DNA of 64,000 bases from CAZMBI01 sp964564675 (GCA_964564675.1 CAZMBI010000008.1:1-64000); one strand, 5' to 3'. Positions 16,522 to 25,972 are shown, numbered from the stretch's first letter. Notes: generated from the letters alone by a model not told the origin. Numbers and translations are program-made.

Positions 16522-17403
16522 TTATTGTCTGGGCCAGCGCTTATGCACCCAGAACCACTGCGCCGGGTCATCGCGAATCCAGCGTTCGATCCGGCCATTG
16601 ACCTGTTCCATAATATGCCGCGTATCGGTGCCGGCGTCACCGCTTAATGCGAATTCCATGGGCGGCTCGACACAAATTTCATAGTTTGTGCCCCGCAGGC
16701 GACGGCAATAGGCGGGTACAATAATCGGATTATATTTAAGCACGAATTGCGCCACGGCGGTGGTGGTCATGGCGTTTGCCCCGAAAAAGGGGATGGGCAG
16801 CCCGTCACTGGTTTTCTGATCCACCAGCATGCAAACCGGCTCGCCCTGTTTCATGGCATGCGTCACCGCGCGCGCGCTTTGCATACCCTTGGCGTGCAGG
16901 CCCAGGCTGTAAGGCTCGCGGATGCGTGCCAGCAGCCGGTCCACCCAGGGATTGTTGGCCGGTCGGTACAGCATGTGCTGCTTATAGCCCAGCGCTGCGC
17001 TGACCAGCGGCAACAGCTCCCAGTTGCCCATATGCGCGGAGATGCACAGGACCGGGCGGCCGCTGCGCATGGCCTGCAGCAGATAATCCAGCTGGTGGAC
17101 CGCTTTAACGCGGCGCAGCATGCCCGGCCGCGGCAGGTGGGGATATTCGCATAATACGCGCCCCAGATTCTCCCACATACCCCGCAAGACCGTCTGGCGC
17201 CTGTCGTCTGGGAGTTCCGGCATCGCCCGGCGCAGATTGTCCACAGCCACGCCATGCACCCGCGTGCGCGGCCCCACCGTGCGTCCCAGCCAGCCGCCAA
17301 GCGCCGAGGCCGCCGCCAGGGGCAGCACCCGCAAAAAGGCAAAAGTCAGCAGTGCCCCGGCGGCCTCAAAACCGTATCGGATGGATTTCATGCGCGACAC
17401 CAT
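16522..17403 (-). CDS. LpxL/HtrB-type lipid A acyltransferase
   Basis: 293 aa inner-membrane enzyme that transfers a secondary acyl chain to the lipid A precursor. An N-terminal hydrophobic anchor (ALLTFAFLRVLPLAAASALG) precedes the acyltransferase motif HMGNWE (His-x4-Glu), followed by LVDQKTSDGLPIPFFG and the C-terminal WFWVHKRWP block typical of LpxL/LpxM. GAGGAAAC precedes ATG 17401-17403. It follows waaA and lpxK on the same strand, consistent with late lipid A assembly. Which acyl chain or position it serves cannot be decided. Confidence 0.9.
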   Translation of the reverse strand: MVSRMKSIRYGFEAAGALLTFAFLRVLPLAAASALGGWLGRTVGPRTRVHGVAVDNLRRAMPELPDDRRQTVLRGMWENLGRVLCEYPHLPRPGMLRRVKAVHQLDYLLQAMRSGRPVLCISAHMGNWELLPLVSAALGYKQHMLYRPANNPWVDRLLARIREPYSLGLHAKGMQSARAVTHAMKQGEPVCMLVDQKTSDGLPIPFFGANAMTTTAVAQFVLKYNPIIVPAYCRRLRGTNYEICVEPPMEFALSGDAGTDTRHIMEQVNGRIERWIRDDPAQWFWVHKRWPRQ

Positions 17404-17434
17404 GTTTCCTCATGTGATGGCGGATGCCCTGTTG

Positions 17435-18400
17435 TCATAAACGGGTTTGCAGAAAGGATGCAAATGAATCCGCCGGTTCAATATGCAGCGTTACGGCAAT
17501 GGCGCAGACCTTGGCACGAAACGGCTCGGGCAGACGCACCCAGTCTTTTTCGGTGGTGACCAGCTTTGCCTCGTGCGCCCGGGCTTCACGCAAAAGCCGC
17601 TCGATATCGCGCGCGGTGTAGACATGATGATCGGCAAAGGCGCTGGTCCGTGTGATCAACGCCCCGAGCTGCTTAACCGTCTCAAAAAATTTCTGCGGAT
17701 GGCCGATGCCCGCAAACGGGTGAACGCGCACGTCCCGCCAGTCATCTGCGTTTTGCGGCACCAGCCGACCTTCAAATACCGGCATGTCCGGCGGGATATG
17801 CCCCACCAGCGCCGGATCGCGGCGCTCACCCATAACCAATACCGCATCGGCCTTGCGCATACTGCGGCGGACGGGCTCACGACACGGCCCGGCCGGCAGC
17901 ATCAGCCGGTTGCCGAACCCATAGCTGCCGTTGACAACCAGAATCGACAGGTCTTTGTGCAGGCTAGGGTTTTGCAGGCCGTCATCCATCACCACTACAT
18001 CCGCCCCCTCGGCGATGGCCGCACGCGCGGCATGCAGCCGGCGGCGCGCCACCCAGCACGGGGCAACGCGGGCGATCAATAACGGCTCGTCACCGACCTC
18101 CTCGGCGATATGCACGCCCGGGTCCACCCGCGCCGTGCCTTCATAGCGTCCTTTATATCCGCGGCTGATGACATGCGGCGTATAACCCATAGCCTGTAAT
18201 TGGCGGCACACAGCGATCACCGTCGGCGTTTTACCGGTGCCGCCGACGGTATTATTACCGACACAAATGACCGGTACGCCAAGACGTTGCGGCGTGATGC
18301 GCCAGGTGCGCAGCAAGACCACGCCATGATATATGTGCGACAGCGGCCAGCATAACCAGCTGACAAGCGAGCGAGACTGCCAGTGAGCGGGGGCGCGCAT
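17435..18400 (-). CDS. lpxK: Tetraacyldisaccharide 4'-kinase (LpxK)
   Basis: 321 aa membrane-associated kinase that phosphorylates the 4' position of the lipid A disaccharide. The P-loop is GNNTVGGTGKTPT. Other LpxK landmarks are HVISRGYKGR, VDPGVHIAEEVGDEPLLIA, VMDDGLQNPSL and AFAGIGHPQKFF. ATG 18398-18400 is preferred because GGGAGGGG lies 5 nt upstream; a reading from 18424 would overlap waaA. An amphipathic N-terminal stretch probably anchors it to the membrane. Confidence 0.95.
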   Translation of the reverse strand: MRAPAHWQSRSLVSWLCWPLSHIYHGVVLLRTWRITPQRLGVPVICVGNNTVGGTGKTPTVIAVCRQLQAMGYTPHVISRGYKGRYEGTARVDPGVHIAEEVGDEPLLIARVAPCWVARRRLHAARAAIAEGADVVVMDDGLQNPSLHKDLSILVVNGSYGFGNRLMLPAGPCREPVRRSMRKADAVLVMGERRDPALVGHIPPDMPVFEGRLVPQNADDWRDVRVHPFAGIGHPQKFFETVKQLGALITRTSAFADHHVYTARDIERLLREARAHEAKLVTTEKDWVRLPEPFRAKVCAIAVTLHIEPADSFASFLQTRL

Positions 18401-18401
18401 G

Positions 18402-19685
18402 CTACCCCTCCCGGGCGCTGACAAGTGGCAGGTTTAAAAGCGGCGCCAGATCGGTAATCATCAAATCCACCGCACCCTGACGGGATTCCACCGATTTTTG
18501 CGCGGCGCGGGCGTGCTGCTCCTGTTTATCCTGATCGCGCAGCAAATCACCCACCGCGCTGGTCAGTTCCGCCGTATTCTGTACCTGCAACAGAGCCTGT
18601 TCATCGAGCAACTCGCGGGTGATGCCCAGGAAATTGTGCATATACGGACCACAAATCACCGCGCAATCCAGTTGCGAGGGTTCGATCGGATTGTGACCGC
18701 CATGCGGCACCAGTGAGCCGCCGACAAAGACAATGCCGCTGATGCGATAAAAGATACCCAGCTCCCCGAGCGTATCGGCGATATAAATATCGGTTTCCGG
18801 AAGAATCATCTGCGCACGGCTGCGGCAACTCACCGTCAATTTATGGCCGGTCAGCTCCTGCACAATCTGCTCGCCGCGATAGGGATGACGCGGTGCAATA
18901 ATCGTCAGTAAATCGGTAAAGGTTTCCTGTAATGCGGTATGGACTTCGGCAATCAGCTGTTCTTCCCCTTCATGGGTGCTGGCCGCCAGCCACAAAGGCC
19001 GGTCACCGACCTTGGCCAGCACCTGCGCGGTGATTTTGGGATCGGCCGTCAGGGGCGAGGCGTCATATTTGAGATTCCCGGCCAGGCGCACCTCATGCAC
19101 GCCGAGTTGCAGCAGGCGGCGGCGATCTTCCGCACTGCCGGCATAGATCACCTGAAAACACTGCGCCAGTTTCATGAAAAAGCCGCGAAAATGCCGCCAG
19201 CGGCGATAGGAACGCTCGGAAATGCGGGCATTGATCAGCGCCATGGGAATCCCGCGCTTATAGGTGCCGTAAATCAGGTTGGGCCATAATTCGGATTCGA
19301 CCCAGATCGCCAGATCGGGCTGCCAGTGGCGCAGGAAACGGCCGACCGCCCATGGCAGATCCGCCGGCACGTAATGGTGGAAGGCGCGCTCGGGCAGCCG
19401 GCTGCCGATTACCCTGGCCGAACTGACGGTGCCGGTGGTGAGCACAAAATACAGATCCGCATAATGGGTGTGCAGGTAGCGCAACAGCGGCATAGCCGAG
19501 TTGGCCTCGCCGACGCTGGCGGCATGAATCCACACCAGCTTACCGTGCGGGCGCGGCAGTCCGGCTACACCTAAACGCTCGCGAAACCGCTCTGCATCTT
19601 CCTTGCCCTGACGGATCCGGTGGCGCAGCCATAACAGCACAAACGGTGAAAAGATCAGGGAGAGCAGGCGATACAGATGCAGCAT
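18402..19685 (-). CDS. waaA: 3-deoxy-D-manno-octulosonic acid transferase (WaaA/KdtA)
   Basis: 427 aa GT30-type transferase that adds Kdo to lipid IVA. It starts MLHLYRLLSLIFSPFVLLWL (membrane anchor), then WIHAASVGEANSAMPLL with the catalytic Glu, TGTVSSARVI, PADLPWAVGRFL, VESELWPNLI and the C-terminal VGGSLVPHGGHNPIEP. ATG 19683-19685 is preferred over 19712 because it follows the upstream stop by 7 nt. It is flanked by lpxK and a DUF374 acyltransferase, making a lipid A/core operon. Confidence 0.95.
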   Translation of the reverse strand: MLHLYRLLSLIFSPFVLLWLRHRIRQGKEDAERFRERLGVAGLPRPHGKLVWIHAASVGEANSAMPLLRYLHTHYADLYFVLTTGTVSSARVIGSRLPERAFHHYVPADLPWAVGRFLRHWQPDLAIWVESELWPNLIYGTYKRGIPMALINARISERSYRRWRHFRGFFMKLAQCFQVIYAGSAEDRRRLLQLGVHEVRLAGNLKYDASPLTADPKITAQVLAKVGDRPLWLAASTHEGEEQLIAEVHTALQETFTDLLTIIAPRHPYRGEQIVQELTGHKLTVSCRSRAQMILPETDIYIADTLGELGIFYRISGIVFVGGSLVPHGGHNPIEPSQLDCAVICGPYMHNFLGITRELLDEQALLQVQNTAELTSAVGDLLRDQDKQEQHARAAQKSVESRQGAVDLMITDLAPLLNLPLVSAREG

Positions 19686-19692
19686 TATCGAC

Positions 19693-20379
19693 TCACGCGG
19701 TGACCGCCGCATCGGCGCGATCAGTTAACTGGTTTAATGTCTGCTCAAGCACCGTCCGGTGCGTGTCAAAACGGGCGGCGTCACCATCCACGGCGATCGG
19801 TTCCCCCACCTGTACCACAACACGGGTGAATGGCAATGGAATCATCAAACGGTCCCAGCTGCGCAGCCGGCGGTGGCCTCTGGCGGCATAACTGATAGGA
19901 ATAATCGGCAGATGGGCCAGCCTGGCAAGCATGATGGCCCCCTTTTGCGCCTGCTGAAACGGCCCGCGCGGACCATCCGGCGTAATCGAGACATTGTGCC
20001 CGGCCTGCAGCATACGGACCAGTTCGCGGGTGGCGGTGCTCGCCCTGCGACTTGAGGATCCGCGCACGGCATCGATGCCGAAATGCCGGATGAGTTTGGC
20101 GACCAGCTCGCCGTCACGATGCTGCGAAATGAGCGCATGCATCGGCCGTCCGGGCGGCGTGATGGAGGGAAAAATCAGCATGCGGCCATGCCAGAAACAA
20201 AACACCGCCTGGCGCTCACCGTCTATATAGGGCTGGGCCAGCGCGTTGGCGCGGATCTCAATGCGGCAAGTCGGCAAGCTTGCTTTTAACAGGCACGCCA
20301 GTAGCCAGCATACCACATCCTGAAACCAGGGATGGGTAAAAATCCGCTTGTACAATGGCAGGCGAAAGGGTTTGCTCAT
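19693..20379 (-). CDS. Lysophospholipid acyltransferase-like protein (DUF374)
   Basis: 228 aa. Motifs of the DUF374 branch of the LPLAT superfamily are visible: CFWHGRMLIFP, LISQHRDGELVAKLI, VRGSSSRRAS, ITPDGPRGPFQQAQKG and PIIPISYAA. Members lie next to waaA in many Gram-negative genomes and are thought to acylate a lipid A/Kdo precursor, but the exact reaction is not established for this one. It starts within the last 4 bp of the ABC exporter gene (ATGA, 20376-20379). Confidence 0.88.
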   Translation of the reverse strand: MSKPFRLPLYKRIFTHPWFQDVVCWLLACLLKASLPTCRIEIRANALAQPYIDGERQAVFCFWHGRMLIFPSITPPGRPMHALISQHRDGELVAKLIRHFGIDAVRGSSSRRASTATRELVRMLQAGHNVSITPDGPRGPFQQAQKGAIMLARLAHLPIIPISYAARGHRRLRSWDRLMIPLPFTRVVVQVGEPIAVDGDAARFDTHRTVLEQTLNQLTDRADAAVTA

Positions 20380-22139
20380 TCCTGCCCCGGTGCAAATTGC
20401 AGTTGATAGAGTTGATGATAACGCCCGCGTCTGGCCAGCAATGCCTCATGGGCGCCGGATTCGACGATGCGCCCGCCCTCCAGCACATAAATCACATCGG
20501 CATGGCGAACGGTGGACAGGCGATGGGCGATGACCAGCGTGGTGCGCTGACGCATGAGCGCCTCCAGCGCGTGCTGAACGCTGCGCTCCGATTCGGAATC
20601 CAGCGATGAGGTGGCCTCGTCCAGCAATAAAATCGGCGCATCTTTAAGCATGGCGCGCGCAATCGACAGGCGCTGGCGCTGCCCGCCGGAGAGTTTGACG
20701 CCGTGCGGGCCGATCAGCGTGTCATAGCCTTTGGGCAACTGCATGATGAAGGCATGCGCATCGGCGCGTTTGGCAACTTCGATGATCTCATCATCGCTGG
20801 CATCGAGCCGGCCATAGGCAATATTGGCGCGCACCGTATCGTCAAATAACACCACCTCCTGAGACACCAGCGCGATATGCCCACGTAACGACGCCAGCGT
20901 GACCTGACGAATATCCTGCCCGTCAATGCTGATCCGGCCGCTTTCGACATCGTAAAAGCGCAATATCAGATTAATCAGGGTCGATTTCCCGCTGCCCGAC
21001 GGCCCGACCAGCGCCACCGTGGAGCCCGCCGGCACTTCCAGGTCAATATCCGCCACGCCCGCCTCGTTCTCGCCGTAGCGAAACGTCACCTGCTGCAGAC
21101 TCAGCGCTCCCTGAGATACCTTAAGCGGTGCGGCATCATGCGCATCATGAATCACCGGTGGCTGGTCGAGCACGCTGAAGAAACGATTCGCCGCCGCCAT
21201 CCCTTCCTGCAGGTGAGTGTTCAGGCTGGCCAGGCTTTTCACCGGTTTATACGCCATCAGCATGGCCGTCATAAAGGAAAAGAAGGCACCGGGAGTGGTC
21301 ACGTCGTTAATCACTTTATAACCGCCATACCAGATGACCGCCGCCACCGCGAAACCGCCCAGCGTTTCCATCATGGGGCTGGCTGCCGCTTGTACCCGCG
21401 CTGCTTTGAAATACAGCGTAAACAGTCGTTCGATGGCGCTTCGGGCGCGCGTTAATTCAAATTCTTCGCGGCCATAGGCTTTGACCACCCGCACACCCTG
21501 AAAGCTTTCATCCAGTTGGGCAGTGAATTCGCCGAGCTCGGACTGCGTGTTGTCGGAGAGTTTACGCATGCGCCGGCCCAGCCGGGCGATGGGGAAAATG
21601 GCCAGCGGAAAAGCCACCAGCGCAATCAGCGAAAGCTGCCAGCTGGCATTGATCATAACGCCGACCAGAAAAATCATGGTCAGGCTTTCGCGCGCCAGCC
21701 CGGTCAGCACGTTGGAGATGGAGTGCCGCATCATCTGGATATCGTTGGTAAAACGCGAGATAAGGCGGCCGGATGCCTGATCGTGAAACGTGCCTAAATC
21801 GGCGCGCATGAGATGGGCAAACAGGTCCAGCTGCATATCGGCGATGGTGCGCTGGCCGATATAGCGCATCAGCATGGTCTGCCCGAAAGTGGCCACCCCG
21901 TTGAGCAGCGCAATGAAAATAATGGCGATGGGGATGAGCAGCAGCTTGTCTTCATCTTTATTGATGAAGATTTCATCCAGCGCCGGCTGCATCAGCCAGG
22001 CATAGGTCGCCGTACAGGCTGCGGCCACCAACATGCAGGCTACCGCCAGGATCAGCTTGGGTTTATGTCGTAAGACATAAGCCCGGAGCAGGCGGCGCAG
22101 CAGTTGAATCGAAGAAGCGCTGAGGTCTCCCGATGACAT
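20376..22139 (-). CDS. MsbA-like ABC exporter (permease-ATPase fusion)
   Basis: 587 aa half-transporter. Six transmembrane segments in ~25-310 are followed by an ATPase domain with Walker A GPSGSGKS (379-386), signature LSGGQRQRLSIARAMLK, Walker B ILLLDEATSSLD and the switch His in LVIAHRLS. The position among lipid A genes argues for lipid A or phospholipid flipping (MsbA role) instead of drug export, but this is inferred from context. It overlaps the DUF374 gene by 4 bp and follows pmbA by 5 bp. Confidence 0.9.
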   Translation of the reverse strand: MSSGDLSASSIQLLRRLLRAYVLRHKPKLILAVACMLVAAACTATYAWLMQPALDEIFINKDEDKLLLIPIAIIFIALLNGVATFGQTMLMRYIGQRTIADMQLDLFAHLMRADLGTFHDQASGRLISRFTNDIQMMRHSISNVLTGLARESLTMIFLVGVMINASWQLSLIALVAFPLAIFPIARLGRRMRKLSDNTQSELGEFTAQLDESFQGVRVVKAYGREEFELTRARSAIERLFTLYFKAARVQAAASPMMETLGGFAVAAVIWYGGYKVINDVTTPGAFFSFMTAMLMAYKPVKSLASLNTHLQEGMAAANRFFSVLDQPPVIHDAHDAAPLKVSQGALSLQQVTFRYGENEAGVADIDLEVPAGSTVALVGPSGSGKSTLINLILRFYDVESGRISIDGQDIRQVTLASLRGHIALVSQEVVLFDDTVRANIAYGRLDASDDEIIEVAKRADAHAFIMQLPKGYDTLIGPHGVKLSGGQRQRLSIARAMLKDAPILLLDEATSSLDSESERSVQHALEALMRQRTTLVIAHRLSTVRHADVIYVLEGGRIVESGAHEALLARRGRYHQLYQLQFAPGQE

Positions 22140-22144
22140 GGCGC

Positions 22145-23536
22145 TTACGTCCCCGCAATGGTCATGCCGTCGATGCGCAGGGTGGGCACGTTGGTGGCAT
22201 AGCGGAAGATGAGATCATCCGCCGGGGTCAGCCGCGCGAACATCTCACCCAGATGCCCGGCGATGGTCAATTCGCTGACCGGATAGGCGATGGCGCCGTT
22301 TTCAATCCAAAAGCCCGAGGCACCCTGGCTGTAATCCCCAGTGACCAGATTGATGCCCATGCCGAACGTCTCGGTGACGTATAATCCCTCGCTGATATCC
22401 TGCATCAATGCCTGCGGGCTGCATGCGCCCGCCTGCAGATACAGATTGCTCGGCGCCGGGCTGGTGCCGCTTAAGCCGCGGCTGGCATGGCCGGTCGTGG
22501 CTAGGCCCAGCTGATTGGCCGCGCGCAGGTCCAAAAACCAGCTCTGCAATACGCCATCTTCCACCATGGCACGTCGCTGATTGGCCACGCCCTCGCCATC
22601 GAACGGGCGCGAGCCCAGCCCGCGTACACGGTGGGGGTCGTCGATGATGGTTATGCCGGGCGCAAACACCGCCGCCCCCTTTTTATCCTGCAGAAACGAT
22701 GTGCCGCGTGCCACCGACTGGCCATTAATGGCGGCGGCAAAACTGCTCAGCAGTGAGCGCCCCACGCGCGGATCAAACACCACCGGCGCCTGCAAGGTTT
22801 TCACACGGCGCGGATGTAGGCGGGCCAGCGTGCGCTCGGCGGCGGTTTGCGCCACCGTTTCTGCGGCGAGCAAATCGCTGCGATAGCGTGCGGCGGTATA
22901 GTCGTAGTCACGCTCCTTATGTTCCCCTTCGCCGGCCACCAGCGCCACCGACAGGGCGCAGGAACCGGACGCATAGGCGCGCGCAAAACCGGCCGAGGTT
23001 GCCAGCGCCAGGTCATGACGGGTAAACCCGGCGGTAGCGCCTTCGGAATTGGTGATCCCGGCATGTGCCAGCGCCTTCCCCTCGCAGATCGCCGCCTGTT
23101 CGCGCAGCCATTCGATAGGCGGCTCTTCGCTTTCGCATAAATCAAGCGCCGGCGGATCTTCGGCCCAAAGCGCCGGCTCCGCAAGGGCGGCATACGGGTC
23201 TTCGGTGGCGGCACGCGCCATCGCCACGGCGCGTTCGCAAGCCTCTTCCACCGCATCCTGGTTTAAATCGTTGGAGGAGACACTCGCCGTGCGCCGGCCG
23301 CAGAAAACGCGCAGGCCCAGATCGGAGGACTCGGCCCGCTCGATGTCTTCGGGCTTGCCCATGCGCTGGGAAACCGAGAGATCACGGCTGTGCACCAGTA
23401 CCGCATCCGCCGCATCGGCGCCGGCTCGCCTGGCCTGTGTGAGCACGTCCTGCAAAAACTCCAGTGGCGCGGCCTTGTTCATGTGCGAAGGTATAACGGG
23501 GCCGAGCCACGTATGCCAGTCTTTATTTTCCGCCAT
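22145..23536 (-). CDS. pmbA: TldD/PmbA family protein (PmbA)
   Basis: 463 aa. PmbA works with TldD as a zinc protease that degrades unfolded regions and matures some peptides; in the TldD/E complex the PmbA-like subunit lacks the metal site. No HExxH motif is seen here, which fits the PmbA side. Family blocks are VFDPRVGRSLLSSFAAAINGQ, ARGTSFLQDKKG, RPFDGEGVANQRRAMVEDGVL and FGMGINLVTGDYSQGASGFW. The start at 23534-23536 has a weak ribosome binding site; an internal Met at 23480-23482 is a less likely alternative. Confidence 0.92.
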   Translation of the reverse strand: MAENKDWHTWLGPVIPSHMNKAAPLEFLQDVLTQARRAGADAADAVLVHSRDLSVSQRMGKPEDIERAESSDLGLRVFCGRRTASVSSNDLNQDAVEEACERAVAMARAATEDPYAALAEPALWAEDPPALDLCESEEPPIEWLREQAAICEGKALAHAGITNSEGATAGFTRHDLALATSAGFARAYASGSCALSVALVAGEGEHKERDYDYTAARYRSDLLAAETVAQTAAERTLARLHPRRVKTLQAPVVFDPRVGRSLLSSFAAAINGQSVARGTSFLQDKKGAAVFAPGITIIDDPHRVRGLGSRPFDGEGVANQRRAMVEDGVLQSWFLDLRAANQLGLATTGHASRGLSGTSPAPSNLYLQAGACSPQALMQDISEGLYVTETFGMGINLVTGDYSQGASGFWIENGAIAYPVSELTIAGHLGEMFARLTPADDLIFRYATNVPTLRIDGMTIAGT

Positions 23537-23581
23537 GATGCGGCGCTCGCCCTAACGTACTGAGAAGGGGGATTGAGCGGA

Positions 23582-24073
23582 TTAATCGAATTGCTTCCAC
23601 AGCTGAGTCGGCACCTCGGCACCCACTTCCTTATCAATCACGGCCATTTCCTCGCCGTTCCACTGATAGCGCTGATATATCACCTGATAACCGACCTCGC
23701 CGCGCACCCAGACATCGAAATAGGGCAACTGACCGTAACCATCCTTGACCTGATATTCAAAGATATAGGCGTTATAGGTTTTCTCCCATTCGCCGTCTCC
23801 CTGCGATAAATACATATAAAGCGGGGTACCGGAATTGCTCTGAAAGAGCGCCTCGCTGGTGCGCTTGCCGCAGTCATAGCCGCGGGTATCGAGGATATAG
23901 TCCTGTATGCCGTCGTCATTGAAATCGACCGTTTCGATATAGGCTTTGTCAAACTGAAAAAGCCGCCCCAATGCCCGGCACATCTCGCGGCTGTATTCGA
24001 TATCGGAGCGCACGGCCAGAGGCAGTTCGCTCATCATGGCCAAAGCCGCCAGCGCGGCACCTGTTGCAATCAT
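23582..24073 (-). CDS. Putative exported protein with FG-GAP/EF-like motif
   Basis: 163 aa of unknown function. The N-terminus (ATGAALAALAMMSELPLAV) is hydrophobic and could be a signal peptide. DFNDDGIQDYILDT near residue 50 has the D-x-N-x-D-G-x2-D pattern of calcium-binding FG-GAP or dockerin-like loops. Two cysteines (MCRALG, YDCGKR) could pair in the periplasm. The rest is rich in aromatics (YMYLSQGDGEWEKTYNAYIF). AAAGG lies 9 nt before the ATG. No firm family was recognised. Confidence 0.6.
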   Translation of the reverse strand: MIATGAALAALAMMSELPLAVRSDIEYSREMCRALGRLFQFDKAYIETVDFNDDGIQDYILDTRGYDCGKRTSEALFQSNSGTPLYMYLSQGDGEWEKTYNAYIFEYQVKDGYGQLPYFDVWVRGEVGYQVIYQRYQWNGEEMAVIDKEVGAEVPTQLWKQFD

Positions 24074-24156
24074 GGTATGTACCTTTCTTTACTTTTTGTT
24101 GTACGGAGTATAGCGGCTTTTCCTTCGCGGATCAAAGCCAACCGGCGGCGCCAGTC

Positions 24157-24906
24157 TCAGGCGCTCATGCCGCGTGCGGCCTGATAGAAGGCGATCGCCG
24201 CGGCGTTGGAGACATTGAGGCTTTCCATTTCGCCGCGGATGGGTATGGAGACGATCAGATCGCACTGCTCGGCGCTTAAGCGGCGCAGGCCGCGCCCTTC
24301 GGCGCCCAGCACCAGGCAAAGCGGCGCCAATTCGCCCACGGTCGCCACCGGTCGGCTGCCACCGGCGTCAAGCCCGGCAATCCAGTAATCCGCCTTTTTC
24401 AGCACTTTCAGCGTGCTGGACAGATTGGTCACGCGCACCAGCGGCACCCGCTCCAGCGCGCCGCTGGCGGCCTTAGCCATCACCGCGCTTTCCGCCGGCG
24501 CATGGTCTTTGGGCAGGATGAGGGCGGCAATACCGAACGCCGCTGCCGAGCGCAGGATGGCTCCGACATTGTGCGGATCGGTAATCTGATCGAGCGCGGC
24601 CAGCGTACCGGCGCCTATCACCTGCTCAAGCGCTACGGGATCAAGCGGCTCCACCTCGAGGGCGACTCCCTGATGCACGGCTCCTTCCGGCAGCAGCCGC
24701 GCCAGCCGGTCGCCGTCTACCGGCTCAGGCGTCACCCGGCCTTTAAGCCAGTCGGTATCGGCGTGTTTCATCACCACCGCGCGGCGGATGGTGCGCGCCG
24801 GATTGGCCGCTGCCGCCGCACAGGCATGCTGACCATATAGCCAGTAAGTCAACGGGCGTTTGGTTTTATGCGATCTGTTCGGCTTTTTCGGCTGCGAACG
24901 GCTCAT
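24157..24906 (-). CDS. rlmB: 23S rRNA (guanosine-2'-O)-methyltransferase RlmB-like (SpoU family)
   Basis: 249 aa SPOUT methyltransferase. A basic N-terminal tail precedes the substrate-binding domain (YWLYGQHACAAAAANP). The knotted catalytic domain shows DQITDPHNVGAILRSAAAFG (motif 1, Arg catalytic), LGAEGRGLRRL (motif 2) and IPIRGEMESLNVSNAAAI (motif 3). RlmB methylates G2251 of 23S rRNA; other TrmH-family targets cannot be excluded. Its ATG overlaps the stop of the decayed cation-efflux fragment (24903-24906). Confidence 0.9.
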   Translation of the reverse strand: MSRSQPKKPNRSHKTKRPLTYWLYGQHACAAAAANPARTIRRAVVMKHADTDWLKGRVTPEPVDGDRLARLLPEGAVHQGVALEVEPLDPVALEQVIGAGTLAALDQITDPHNVGAILRSAAAFGIAALILPKDHAPAESAVMAKAASGALERVPLVRVTNLSSTLKVLKKADYWIAGLDAGGSRPVATVGELAPLCLVLGAEGRGLRRLSAEQCDLIVSIPIRGEMESLNVSNAAAIAFYQAARGMSA

Positions 24907-25238
24907 GAGGCCGGCTCCTGATGAATCATGATATCGGCACGCGGAAAGGCTGCGCGCAAATCCGCTTCCAGCGCGTCGGTTAAGGCATGCGCCTCGGCCA
25001 GTAATTCGCGCGCCGACTCGACGATGACCAGCAGCATCATGCCGAGCATAAAGGTGAACTGGGCAAGGCCGACAATATCCTCGATACTGTTATGGCCGAA
25101 GCGGTGTTCTTCATCGGCGGGCCTGAGCGCATAGCGCACGGCGAACAGATTGAGCCCCGACATGCCGACATCGAACAGCGAATCCAGCAGCCAGGAAAGC
25201 AGGTTGGTCGCCTCCGTCTTAATCTCACCCGGGGCGCT
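24903..25238 (-). pseudogene. Remnant of a cation-efflux (CDF/FieF-like) transporter, distal part
   Basis: The minus frame is open from 25238. It reads TEATNLLSWLLDSLFDVG, then LNLFAVRYALRPADEEHRFG, the TM2 and loop signature of CDF transporters, then jumps within about 25 residues to LLAEAHALTDALEADLRAAF and ADIMIHQEP, the very end of the cytosolic domain. TM3-TM6 and most of the C-terminal domain are therefore missing. No start codon is in place before the TM2 signature. It looks like a gene with an internal deletion; the likely TM1 part lies at 25677-25862. Confidence 0.65.
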
Positions 25239-25246
25239 TTATGCGT

Positions 25247-25274
25247 TGGTGAAGCATTAGGTTATCCTTCACCA
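25247..25274 (-). terminator. Hairpin downstream of the 97-aa ORF
   Basis: TGGTGAAG and CTTCACCA form a perfect 8-bp stem with a 12-nt loop, 16 bp past the stop of the 97-codon gene on the minus strand. There is no strong T-run, so terminator function is tentative. Confidence 0.4.
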
Positions 25275-25289
25275 TTGCGCTAAACACAT

Positions 25290-25583
25290 TTAGCGGCCGT
25301 TGATTTTAGGCCCACCTTTTTCAATCGGAGGGAGAGCCTGTGATTCAATACCCTGTTCCGCAAGATTCTCCTGACGCTGCTTATCATTATCACGCAAACG
25401 CTGTAGATTATCAGGTTGAGTAAAGTATTCGCGAATATTTCCGATATAAGTTTCTTCATTTTCGGCTGCAAGCTTAGGGTCTAATCCAAACCCGCTATCT
25501 TGCCGCATCGATTCAAGGTTACTGTAAACTTGTGCATCAACCAGCAAACGATCTGCTTCGCTTAATTGTTCATAGTCAGACAT
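25290..25583 (-). CDS. Hypothetical polar protein in an AT-rich insert
   Basis: 97 aa, hydrophilic and charged (SDYEQLSEADRLLVDAQVY, LRDNDKQRQENLAEQGIES), with no membrane segment, signal peptide or recognised motif. GAGGG precedes the ATG. Base composition is visibly richer in A/T than the flanking genes, and the gene sits between two fragments that both look like one cation-efflux transporter, so it may have arrived with an insertion that broke that gene. Confidence 0.6.
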   Translation of the reverse strand: MSDYEQLSEADRLLVDAQVYSNLESMRQDSGFGLDPKLAAENEETYIGNIREYFTQPDNLQRLRDNDKQRQENLAEQGIESQALPPIEKGGPKINGR

Positions 25584-25676
25584 ACTACCCTCTTTTTTTA
25601 TTTAATCAATTGATAAAGCCTATTTTTATATCTTCCACAAAATACGGATAATTGTCAATAATAAACAGATAGGCGA

Positions 25677-25862
25677 TTAATAAAAAGTTAATGCGTGCTC
25701 AAAGAACCGGTAATAGCCCCAGAGCTTGGCCACCACCAGCAGGGCTGCTGCCGCCACCGCCAGCGCGGTGACGCGTCTGAGCGCCGGCGCCGCCTCCTGC
25801 ATTGGCGCAAGATACGGCGATTGCTCCGCCACGCCCCCGGCCTGCCCCTTAATCGTTGACAT
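25677..25862 (-). pseudogene. Possible TM1 fragment of the broken cation-efflux gene
   Basis: 61 codons. After a polar N-terminus, ALRRVTALAVAAAALLVVAK and the following LWGYY match the first membrane helix of CDF transporters, and the reading then ends in AT-rich DNA (FFEHALTFY). The distal fragment resumes on the same strand about 440 bp downstream exactly where TM2 would begin. An independent small membrane protein is the alternative. Confidence 0.45.
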
Positions 25863-25972
25863 ATCCGGGCTTATACAGTAGCACGGAGCCCCTTACTATT
25901 CGTTTTTTTATAAAGGCGAATGTGACGAATCCGGCGTCGCCGTGTCCTATGCGACCCGGCAACGCATGCATC

